64,000 bases of DNA from Diphasiastrum complanatum (Eukaryota; Streptophyta; Lycopodiopsida; Lycopodiales; Lycopodiaceae), in the NCBI GenBank assembly GCA_029204225.1, contig CM055101.1, forward strand, positions 57,184,806 through 57,248,805, in the 5' to 3' direction. This document shows positions 1 to 9,290 of this stretch, piece by piece. Numbering within the stretch: position 1 is the first letter of the stretch; each line of letters opens with the position of its first letter. A model generated the notes under the pieces. It was not told where the DNA came from and did no database searches. It saw nothing but the letters and a program-made list of their open reading frames with translations. The position numbers and the translations under genes are program-made.

Positions 1-29
1 TTGTAAAACTTTTCCCACACAACAGATTT

Positions 30-264
30 TCAACCTGTCTGATGCTGCCCTAGCCTTTCCGATGCCTCCGGGACTGTGTCTTCATTCCCCACTAATAACT
101 GTGAGCTCCAAAACCTGCAAAATACATCAAGAAGAATTTCTTCCAGCCGTTTTTGTCTCTCCAAGCTTTCACCTCCTGTGAAGGACTTTCTCACTTCGTT
201 GCGGAGCCTGTGACAAGCTGTATCCACTGATCAAGCACGCAGGACTATCGTAGATCTGATACCA
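30..264 (-). mobile_element. Copia leader with small ORF and PBS (copy A)
   Basis: Read on the minus strand, the complement of positions 253-264 gives a copia primer-binding site (TGGTATCAGATC). It differs from the usual TGGTATCAGAGC by one base. A presumed LTR starts at 265 with TG on the plus strand. Downstream on the minus strand is a 65-codon ORF (227-30) with no recognised domain. It sits where the untranslated leader of the element should be, so its coding status is doubtful. The outer end of the LTR was not found. The equivalent in copy B has a perfect primer site. Confidence 0.6.
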
Positions 265-491
265 TGTCAATAATCAGATATGCAATATCAAGCATTCACC
301 ATAAACAATCACCAAGTAGGGAGACGGAAAAAGAACACGCAATATCACTCTATCACACTAACTTCATACTGAATATAAAGTGTACATATAAACCCTGAAC
401 CTTGATAGAGAGAGAAAACCTACGAATAGACTAATAGACTAGCCTACGGCTAATCATAACTCGTAACAGCTGTCAACATTAGTGTACATCG

Positions 492-1255
492 TAAACAATA
501 ACAATGAAGTTTATCATTGATTTCTAACAGAAAGTATATGCCCAAATGATTTCAAAAAGGATATTGGTTTGAGAGCATTGCATCGCCTCTTTGACGCGAA
601 TAAAATACTAATAGTCGTCATGGGGAGCTATTTGGGTGAGGTGTCACACTCCATTGGGTGTGAGGAGGCAATGTGCGTGACAACACAACCTAATCACAAA
701 TGCACACATTGTTTAAATGAGATATGATATGTAGATGCAGATTCTAGAATGTGCCCTTCAAGACTTGAAAAAATCTTTCCGCTTCATAGGTTTTCAGAAC
801 ATAAGCAATAGGTTTTTAAAAATAGCATTTGGAGTGCTATTTGGAGAGTAATGTAGCCTGCATTGCATATAATTAGGTGCCAACAAATTTGGAAAACCTA
901 ATCAACATATTTTAAGACAGAATTTTCTAGAGCAATATCTGCGAGTAGACAACAAAACACACACGTCCACAGAACTAACAAGGCACACTAGACATCTACA
1001 ATCTCAGAGATAATACACCTGATGGTAAAAAAGAAACCAAAATCATCACTCGCATTTATCATAAAAACCTTTGATAGGCTAAGTTATATATTACTACTAG
1101 TAGCAAAAACTTGATACAGAGTCATTCAAGGGCTTCATAATGGACATAGTTTCATTCTTAGTGCTTGGAAAGCGAATCAGTAAAATTGAGCTACACGTAT
1201 GTTGTTCAAACATCTGAAGTTCTCTTTTATTTGGCATGCAATATGTTGTTGCAAT
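492..1255. other. Non-coding, nothing recognised (and 24250-25013)
   Basis: The stretch is AT-rich without a convincing reading frame. Its right end is the 3' flank of the minus-strand sHSP gene. It may include the outer part of the LTR that begins at 265, but no terminus could be fixed. The matching stretch in copy B behaves the same way. Confidence 0.5.
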
Positions 1256-1934
1256 TTAGCTGGAGATTTCGATGGGCTTCTCTTCGTGCTTAGGTTTCTC
1301 GATTTTGGGAACAGTGACGGTGAGGACGCCATCCTCAACCTTCGCCTTCACTTCCTCCACTTTCGCATTCTCTGGTAAGCGAATGCGTCGCAGGAAACTG
1401 CCCTGCCGACGCTCCACCCGATGCCATTTGTCCGTCTTCTCCACCTCCTCTTTCTTGCGTTCCCCGCTTATCTGTAACGTACGTCCATCTTCCACCTGAA
1501 CCTTTATTTCTTCCTTTTTCAACCCTGAGATTGAGAATAGCAACAAATCAAGACACAGTCAAAAGATTTAGAATACAGATCCGATGAATCAGAGAAAGAG
1601 AACAACAATAAGTACAATAAAGAGAGCCCGAGCATGAAGATTTTCTGGCTTGCAGATTACTGAGGAAGATTATTCGAAATTGTGAGCATAAAGTCTTAGA
1701 GACATATGCTGAGATCAGGAACAATGAATTACCTGGTAGATCGGCTTTGAAAATATGAGCATCCGGGGTTTCGAGCCAGTCTACTCGAGTACTGGCAATG
1801 GCACTCACATCCTGGGCGAACTGTCGAGAAGGTGCATTGTCCCACAGAGGAAATCTGTCAAAAGGCTCCAAAAATCTATCCAGGGGATCAAAAACACTTT
1901 GATCTCGGCCAAAGAAGAATGGGGTCAAAGCCAT
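1256..1934 (-). CDS. Class I small heat-shock protein, two exons (HSP copy 1)
   Basis: This is a cytosolic class I sHSP (Hsp20 family), an ATP-independent chaperone that holds unfolding proteins in large oligomers. Exon 1 is 1934-1733 and exon 2 is 1524-1256. The 208-bp intron (1732-1525) has GT-AG borders and a phase that restores the alpha-crystallin domain across Leu-Pro-Gly/Leu-Lys-Lys. The product is 156 aa, a normal class I length. The N-terminal arm starts [11 protein letters not shown] and contains FDPLDRF. The alpha-crystallin domain runs from about residue 48 to 140 and includes [24 protein letters not shown] and the GVLTVTVPK motif. The C-terminus ends in an I-x-I motif (PIEISS). 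An HSE and TATA box lie upstream. The reading frame is intact and probably functional. An intron is unusual for class I genes of flowering plants. Confidence 0.93.
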
Positions 1935-2130
1935 ATCCAGCTAAAAGAGGTAAAATAACTTCCTTCTCAGAAATGAATTGCTGTCTGCGATTGCTAAGAT
2001 TGTCTCAATGGCGAGAGGTGATGAATTGAGAATCCCCAATGTCGAGATTATATCAATTACTATGACCGCGTAGTTGTAGATAACTCGTCACGAACTCACT
2101 GACATTATGCAAGATATGGAAGGATGAGGA

Positions 2131-2216
2131 AAATATATATACAGAGGATGTATTGTCGTAAAGTGCGAGAGGAGAGGAGAGGAGAGAGTAGAAGGGTTGG
2201 AAGAAAGCTCTTGAAA
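2131..2216 (-). promoter_or_regulatory. HSP copy 1 promoter: TATA box and HSE
   Basis: On the minus strand a TATA-like element (TATATATATTT, complement of about 2131-2141) lies roughly 195 bp before the ATG. About 65 bp further upstream is TTCAAGAGCTTTC (complement of 2204-2216). This is a heat-shock element of alternating 5-bp units (nTTCn-nGAnn-nTTCn). The spacing and order fit a heat-inducible sHSP promoter and imply a leader of about 165 nt. Confidence 0.65.
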
Positions 2217-2280
2217 AGTAGAGAGAAGAGATGAATGTAGAGGAGTCGAAGACTCTCGAGTCATGAAACGGGACGTTCAT

Positions 2281-3506
2281 GAAGGCCGTTTAGGGTCCCC
2301 CTTTGGCAGGTGAGATGAGATAAGGAAGCCAACGTGGGTCCAAGGCTCTCTCTGTCACATTCGTGAGTGATAAGAGGAAGGGCACTATGTGAGATAGATG
2401 CAAACATGTTCCTAGGGTCCATATCTCACAATAAGCCTATGCACCGTCCATGTATGACATTAGCCTTGTGACATTGGGGAGGCAATGATCTTCGTGTGGC
2501 GGCAAATGGGATAAGTTTGTTTTTAATATGATGAGTGTGGTGTTCATACATTTGTTAAAATGAGTGAATCTCTCTCTCTCTCTCTCTCAAATCCTCCTCT
2601 TGCCTCCTCTTCTCTCTCTTTAACAAATCCTCCTCTCTAGAAGATTCCAAGAATAATTTATATTCTCAACTATTCTAAATCATTCTCTCTAGATTTTTCC
2701 GGAATCTAGACGAGCCCCTCTAGTTTTCAAAATAGAAAACCGCCAATTGTAGGCCATTAGAATTTTAGGGCACATGTGGCCCACTAGAAAAGCAAGAATT
2801 ATTTTTTCTCCACAACATCATACATTCTCTCTCATATGTCCTCTTTTTTCAAGAAGAGGGAGGAAGTAAATCATGCAAGGCTGGAAAAAAACACAATTTG
2901 TCAAAATGAAAAGCTAGAGAACCAAAAATGGTTCCCCCTCGTAGTTATGGACAAAACTTGTCACGTAAGTGATGGATACAACATAACTATCCGTGTGGGT
3001 TTCTCTACTAGGGCTCTCCATACACATAATTTAGGTTGTATCCAAGAGATCATATACATAATTGCAAAGGGGTTTAGGGTTTAGGCAACTCTCCAATCTA
3101 GTGTATTCATGTCATATAGGTTATCTTTCAATGTAGCATACCATATTTATATGGGCACATGTATACCAAGATTGTTAGCAAAAAAGGTGCCATTCTTGGT
3201 GATGTAAATTGTGATTTAAATTTGTGAAATCAAATATGAAAAAAGTTTAAGCATGGTTGGAACTTAAGGCTATCTCCCTCCCTCACAAGACAATAGGTTC
3301 CCACACTAACAAGTTCAACCAAGAATTGGACCAATCATAAAGCCTCAAAAATCAAATTTTAAAAGACATTTTACAAGTCTGATTTTGTAAAGATGGAAAA
3401 GTTTGGAAGTCTGTCAATGGATGATGGAAGTGGAGCAATCAAAGTATGAACCATTGGAGGTGGTTTATAGAAGACAACTATGATGATTTTTGGGGCACAA
3501 CTTGTA
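2281..3506. other. Non-coding flank with short (CT)n (and 26039-27261)
   Basis: This is the upstream flank of the sHSP gene. It contains a short (CT)n run near 2570-2589 and AT-rich sequence without a credible gene. An 82-codon open stretch at 2836-3084 shows no domain and is broken in copy B by a one-base difference in a T-run near 26600, so it is probably not coding. Confidence 0.6.
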
Positions 3507-4990
3507 GCCACTGTTGGAAATTAAGCCCACAGTTGCCTCCTTGGAATCATAACTTAAACAGCCAATTTATTTCAAGGACGCTTACAACGGACTTCCGGCT
3601 GATCTCCAACAAAGGGTAACCAATCCCATCATAATTTTAAGTTCAGATGTTAAGTTTAATAACTTGAAGTCATTGAAGACTTGGCGATCTTCAAGGACTT
3701 CCACATCACTTGCATTTAGAACAAGTCTGCAGATTTACATTATTTTTGAACAGTCTGCAAAAATACACTAAGTGTAGCAGTTCGCATTTTTCGCACTTTT
3801 CGAAAACTGCGACACTTACCTTCGACTTCTTCCATTCAATTATTTTTTAAGAAGTCAACTTGTTCGCAGTTCAACACCTTCGTCCCTTTTTCGCATTTTC
3901 TCGAAAAATGCGAAGAGAGAGAAAATTCTAGAAGGTCCTCTATTTTTAAGGGTTAAACTGCTAAAGACACCTTTGCCAACTTTTAAGGGCACCTTCAACT
4001 TGTTTCAAAGGGCACCTTCGGCTTTCCCAAAAAGAGCGAGAGAGTTGAACTGTTAAAGAGATCTTCGCCTTTTTAAGGGCACCTTAAAATTTGTTTAAAG
4101 GCACCTTCGGCTTTTTCGCAGAAACTTCGAAAGGAGAGAAAAATGCTGAAGGTTATCTGTTTTGAACGAGAAACGTTCCCATCCACTTCCCGTAATTTGT
4201 GAAGTGAGAGAAAACCACTTCACGTATAATGCGAAGTGAGAGATTTTGCGACGTCCTCGTCCGCGTCAACGATACTGATTTGTTGACCGTATATATACTA
4301 TGTATAGTTGTCACAAAAGCCATATACTTTCAAGTACAATGACTTTCCTGATTAGGTGACAAACATTCAATGTAATTAATACACGGATGAAATCTATAAA
4401 TAGATAATCCAAGCACAGATTAGTGGTTGCTCCGTCGTCAGAAATATTATTCGAGCCTCCCAGTTACGCTGTCAATTTTTTGTTATAATTGTTGTTTGTA
4501 TTGTGCTTCAGTGTAATATAGTAGCAACAACTTTTCTATCTGTGTATAAGGTAGATGAATGCTTGTTGTGATTGAATGCACTCTATCGCTGTTTGATCGC
4601 GCTTGTTTACTCACTCTGATCAGAACACAGATGTCTACGACTCCTCAGACGATGGCTGTCTTTGACGCCTGAGGAACTTGCAATATCATACTGCTCTGCC
4701 ATTTATTTCAGAATTATACTTCACATTGAATCTGATTTTTAGTTTAAATACCACACACAAACCATTTCTAATCTCTTCGGTGGACTGTACTTTTGTTTTT
4801 GAGAGTATGAATTAATTTTTAAGATCTTGTTGGACAATTAGAACACTTAAAGCTGTGATTACATTTAGCATAAGCTGTCTATTAGACTGTTTTTGCATTT
4901 AGCGCCTGACTAGAACAGGAGAGCTATTCCGCAATATTTCTGCTCTCTTTTCCGTCCGCATTCTTCCATCTTCCTTGCCCCATCAGCCAC
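3507..4990 (+). mobile_element. Solo LTR with 5-bp TSD (copy A)
   Basis: A 1474-bp LTR runs from 3512 (TGTTGGAAATTAAG) to 4985 (...CCCCATCA). It is flanked by identical 5-bp repeats GCCAC at 3507-3511 and 4986-4990, the expected target-site duplication. There is no internal coding region, so this is a solo LTR left by LTR-LTR recombination. A good TATA box (CTATAAATAG, about 4393-4402) places U3 to the left and gives plus orientation. Within U3 a ~90-bp unit is tandemly duplicated (about 3951-4135). It carries repeated AAGGGCACCTT motifs, and TTCGCA motifs recur around it. Confidence 0.88.
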
Positions 4991-6020
4991 AATAGGGAAC
5001 TATGGGTATCTAAAAATGTATGGGAAGGTGTTTTTTGAAATCTTGTGTGATTGGAAAGTTGTCATTAATAGCATATTTGAGGGCAAGGGGGCAAGTTTCT
5101 CCATGCACTAAAGCATGAGAAATTCCCAATTGAATTGGACTACTTTCCACTAGCGGCCATGGCTTGGGAGAAGAAAAATAAGAGAAAAAAAAATCCATGA
5201 GGGAGGACACACTTTCCCTAGGCCCTACATAGCCAAAAACTCCCCGAATTCTCCCGCAACACCTTTCCTTGAAAGGCAGCCTTCGAAATGCTCAAACTGA
5301 AGTATTTGAAGGTAAAATTTATGTTTTCTTGGAGGTTTCCTTGATCATGAAATTTTAAATGGATTTGAAGGACAAGGAGCCTGTTAACTTCATAAAAGAA
5401 TTTCAAGTTGAAGGCTATGAAGCAGGCAATAGGTAAAATTCATTTACAAGAACAGTTATTTCACTTCGAAGGAATAGTCTAAAATTGACTACTTAAGACA
5501 TTTTTGGCTCCCTACCCACTATTTGGGCCATCCAGATTCGACCCAAATACAAGGCGGTAAAGCTTTTACTTGCAAAGTATGGTATGTTGGGAGCGAGAGT
5601 TCACCCCAAAGTAGAAAATCAACATTTATTAAACCTAGTTTAACCATTTCATTGCATAGGAAGCTGGCGACATGTTGATCCCAATAATTTGTGATCATGA
5701 AATGTTTAGCCGAACTATGTCAAACTTGGAGGAAGGTAATTTGGTGTAGGTTGGCATTTTTTCAAATGAGCAATAGCATTGTGTTCGACAACCATGGTGG
5801 AATTCAATGCCAAAGCTATGATAAGAGAGCACAATGATCGCTTATTTTTATCAATCTATTGGTTGAAGATAATGTGATTACTCACATCAGCGATGTTGTG
5901 ATGTCTCGATAATCTTGGGACACTCCAAAAGAATAACTTAAGATGCCAAATCCTATGTTTCTTTGAACCAAGTTGAACAATGTGTGAAAAATACGCAAAA
6001 TCTAGCTTGATCTTTTGCAA
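4991..6020. other. Non-coding stretch (and 28731-29760)
   Basis: Short open frames at 5010-5210 and 5218-5406 (minus) have no recognisable domain and no supporting signals. Both are preserved in copy B, as expected for a recent duplication rather than as evidence of selection. I see nothing else here. Confidence 0.5.
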
Positions 6021-6029
6021 TATCATGTA

Positions 6030-6444
6030 CATAGTGAAATATCACATGTGTGGAGCATGTTCCCACGTGTGGAGGGTATCCATAATATGTTTAGTTCATT
6101 TATAAAGAGTTTGAATAGTCAATAGGCCTTAATCTTAAATTTGGAGGGTACTTTGACTTTTCTACCCCATGCACACATGTTACTAGGTGATTAGGCCAAT
6201 TTTGGTGTGTGATGTAGCTTGAGGTAGGTTAGGCTTCATACCCATGACATGATAGTAGAGGGCTAGTGACACTTTCCTATGTGTTGTCATAAAGTCATGT
6301 GACCAATGAAAAGTGAAAGATCCATGAAATCGGTCCAATCACAATCAAGGGTCCTTATGTCACTAAACCAATCAAATTAGGAGGAGATATACAAGGGGTC
6401 CAATCAAAATGATGTTGACTACACCTCTTTGACCTTGGATTTCT

Positions 6445-6528
<84 letters not shown>

Positions 6529-6720
6529 TTAGTACACTAAGTTTTTTGGAGAGATTGTGAGATTCTATACACACTTTTGGCTACTTTCTCTCTCTACCCG
6601 AGAGCTCATGCATATATTTTCTCTCTATATGAGAGCAAGCCTTTTCTATACTTAGAGAGAGAGACTTAGAAAAAACTAGTAGGTACATTCATGAAAAATA
6701 TATATACACCCCGAAGGGGA
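6030..6720 (+). mobile_element. Divergent copia LTR relative containing (GA)n (and ~29790-30510)
   Basis: The stretch around 6584-6650 (CTCTCTACCCGAGAGCTCATGCA followed by CTCTCTATATGAGAG) matches, in reverse, a part of the LTR of the complete copia element at 56112-62345. CACGTGTGG motifs nearby also resemble that LTR. I read it as an old plus-oriented LTR of a related family, enlarged by a microsatellite. The ends could not be determined. Confidence 0.45.
6449..6525. repeat. (GA)n microsatellite, copy A
   Basis: An uninterrupted GA dinucleotide tract of about 77 bp. The orthologous tract in copy B (30188-30314) is about 127 bp. This length change accounts for the main shift in offset between the two segmental copies. 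Confidence 0.98.
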
Positions 6721-6960
6721 AGTTTAAGCAAATGTAAGCTCAAACAAGAGCGAAGCTTGCACTTAAACTAAGATTAATCTAGATATTGGCATTAAAAATA
6801 AAGGTGCAAAAACTATGATGATGTCAACGGGAGTCTCTCAATTGACTGCAACAGATCAGAAAAGTGAAGAGGTGGTGAATTGGCTAATGAAGGGAGATGA
6901 GACGTAGCAGACCCAGCCACCGTCACCCGTTGCTGGATTGATAGGGCCTGAGCACGTTGT

Positions 6961-7011
6961 CATTAGAGAAACTTAGAGGCCAAAGAGGGCCTTTGAAAAA
7001 GATGTTTTTTT
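6961..7011 (+). repeat. Left arm of ~50-bp inverted repeat around composite element
   Basis: These bases are repeated in inverted orientation at 11989-12039 with about 3 mismatches in 50. The two arms enclose the HU fragment and gene X (about 5 kb). The right arm is continuous with a copia gag remnant, so the arms may be gag-derived and not true transposon termini. Copy B has the pair at about 30750-30800 and 35789-35839. No flanking target duplication was seen. Confidence 0.7.
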
Positions 7012-7182
7012 ATTTTTTTCTGGTTCCAAGCGCAAGATAGTCAACGGAACTTAGACAGGGGAAAAGGCGCGCTTGAAATCAATATCCAGATAAAAATAAA
7101 AAATTTGTGTCAAAATCCATGCCAAAAATGACCTATTTATAAAAAACATTTGCACATGTGGAAGAGTTTCAAAATGACATGC

Positions 7183-8991
7183 TTTTTGGCCCAATTTTCT
7201 GAGGATACCTATCTTTTGGCAATGCATGGTAAGCATGTCACCATCATGCCAACAAATTTTCGTCATTCTCATAAGACTTCGGGATCGTTATTATGGTCTG
7301 CATGTGGATAACGCGAGCACCTCAAGAGACTTGCCTCTAAATGAAACAAACTTGCTGACTACTTCTAGGAGGAAAAAGAAGTAGCCTGAAACCAAAAAAG
7401 CTGGATTTCGAAGGCCAGGTGTTTCTCTTCTTCCTTGAGTTATCCCTGCCAAGAGACCTCGCATGAGCTCTGAATCAGATGCTGGAGAATTTGATTCAGA
7501 CCGAGAATCACTCTCTCCTCCTCGTGTTATTCGTCCAGCTCCTCAGAAGGTTTCTTCACCTAAAGTGATGAGTACCCAAGAGGAGCTCGACAAAATAATC
7601 GAGAAATCTGTAAATATTGTATCTACTTCTCTTTCTACTCCTGTACATAATCTTTTTGTCAGAATTCCATACGATCCTGCTCAAAAAAAATTTATTCTGA
7701 CCATTATAACCAGTACGAGGCTTACTTAGCTAATAAAATTGATCTTCTCGGCAATTATTTTGATTTCTTTCTTCCAGATTCACATAGAAGCTTTAGATTA
7801 GGTCCCAAATTTTGTGCCGAGCTTAAAGATAAAACACCAGAGACTACAGATGTAATAGTAGAAGCCGAAGGATGCTTTTTGTAGGATAGTATTAGTTCCG
7901 ATTCTCATGGTGTAGTTTTTGTTGTTAGTCCATCTTTTATGGGAGCGATGAAGGCAAAATAAGCCAATTTTATATCTCATCGAATGCAATCCAGTGTCAA
8001 AATTTTATTTGATTCCATATGAGAATAAGTAAGGATTGCTCGTTGAATTGTTGCTTTAATTTGGATTGTTGCAGCCGACATTGCTTTATTAAGTAAGGAT
8101 TTATTGATATTTGTATTTTGATTGTTGCAGTCGGCATTGGAGCCTGAACATTCTTTCTGTAAAGATAAATAAGGAGGGAGCATCAAATTTTCTATGTGTA
8201 AAAGTAAACTCAGTTGTAATACACATAGAGAATTTGATTTTCTACTTCATGATGTCGTGCGGAAAATACCGACAAAGGCGACTTCAATTGGAGAGATAAC
8301 CATAAAATCTCTCAAGGTATATTCTATTTATCTCTGATATGCATGTATTTTTTTTTAGTTTAAATCTATCATCATAGCATAAATAGATTTTTTATCATAA
8401 TATTACTAATTTTTGTTCAATATATGCAGTGTGTACAGCAAATGGACGCTGTCAGTTGTGCATAGTTCGTCCGGTATAATACAAAGTTTTTTTTTGAGTG
8501 GTATAATTTACAAGTGGATTTAGATATTGAAAAGATAATATTCTGTTCATTTGTAATTTTTTTCATTCTGATTCATATTTTTTTCCTATCATTGTTTGCA
8601 ATTTGCTGTATCACATGTTTTGTGATGACAATTCACTCTTGAGTTATATACTACTGACGATGTATATAGATTTTGGCAAGAATTGATCGGAACCTATGTA
8701 CAGAATGGTGTAAGCATTGCACCTGAAATCAAGGGCCCTCAAAAGCAAGCTGCTCCTACCTTAATAGCCTCTCAATTTTCTCAGGATGCAGATATTATTA
8801 TACATGATAAAAAAAGAATAGAAGTCCTTCCCAATACAGAGGAAGGCGATATTATAGCAGAGAGGCTTCTTGTCTTAAAAGGCCTAGAAGTCCTTCCCGA
8901 AATAGAGGAAGACGAGATTATAGAAGAAGAAACTGTTCCCTTATTAGTTCTTAATAGTGATACTAAATATATAGAAAAATTTACTGAATAG
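7183..8991 (+). pseudogene. HU pseudogene E1, copy A: H3 C-terminus, linker, Ulp1-like peptidase
   Basis: Decayed copy of the composite gene. 7183-7311 matches the histone H3 C-terminal half (FLAQFSEDT..., HGKHVTIMP). The H3 N-terminus is lost by a deletion that joins promoter sequence to alpha-2. A linker follows (about 7330-7680): basic, then Ser/Asp/Glu-rich (SSESDAGEFDSDRES). The Ulp1/C48-like domain comes next, with segments LLGNYFDFFLPD and VVFVVSP. After a GT-AG intron (GTAAGG at about 8029; acceptor at 8130) comes the catalytic-His motif RHWSL (His 8135-8137). After a second intron (about 8317-8429) comes CVQQMDAVSCA with the putative catalytic Cys at 8457-8459. An acidic tail follows (8683-8991). 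Defects include TAG at 7882, an 11-bp deletion near 7952, a TAA near 7948 and TAG at 8463. It cannot make the full protein. Confidence 0.72.
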
Positions 8992-9290
8992 TAATCCATT
9001 TCTAAATAGAGATACAAAAAAAAAAAGATACAATCATTTTACAGGTAAACAACCCGTTTATGGAGTTTTTATTGATATCAATATAGATTCTTACAATCAG
9101 GTTGTGTCCATAATAGTATAATATTGGAATACAATTTTCTATATTGATAAAAAGACATGATGATTGGAATGTATTTGTTGATAATGAATATCAGTGTTCT
9201 TCCATAAATGTGATCGTTTCGTCAATATCTCTGCATTTGATCTCGATCTCATGTCTTTTACGTACCTGCATAAAACTACTACAAACTGAG

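Noticed and set aside
30-227. 65-codon frame as an independent gene
   Set aside because: It lies between the copia primer site and gag, so it is part of the leader. No homology recognised.
1272-1499. Plus-strand frame opposite sHSP exon 2 (also 25030-25257, and 45717-45944 minus)
   Set aside because: Antisense shadow of a well-supported exon in all three gene copies.
1548-1934. A single 128-aa unspliced sHSP reading frame
   Set aside because: Beyond LPG it reads intron sequence. Splicing at GT-AG restores the complete alpha-crystallin domain in all three genes.
7882-8465. Stops repaired by RNA editing (U-to-C), as in fern or hornwort organelles
   Set aside because: The locus is nuclear, with introns and LTR elements. 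Nuclear genes are not known to be edited this way, and frameshifts are present as well.
7700-8500. Polinton/adenovirus-type protease of an endogenous DNA virus
   Set aside because: These proteases share the fold, but there are introns here and no capsid, packaging ATPase or polymerase B gene nearby. A Ulp1-like transposon or host origin fits better.
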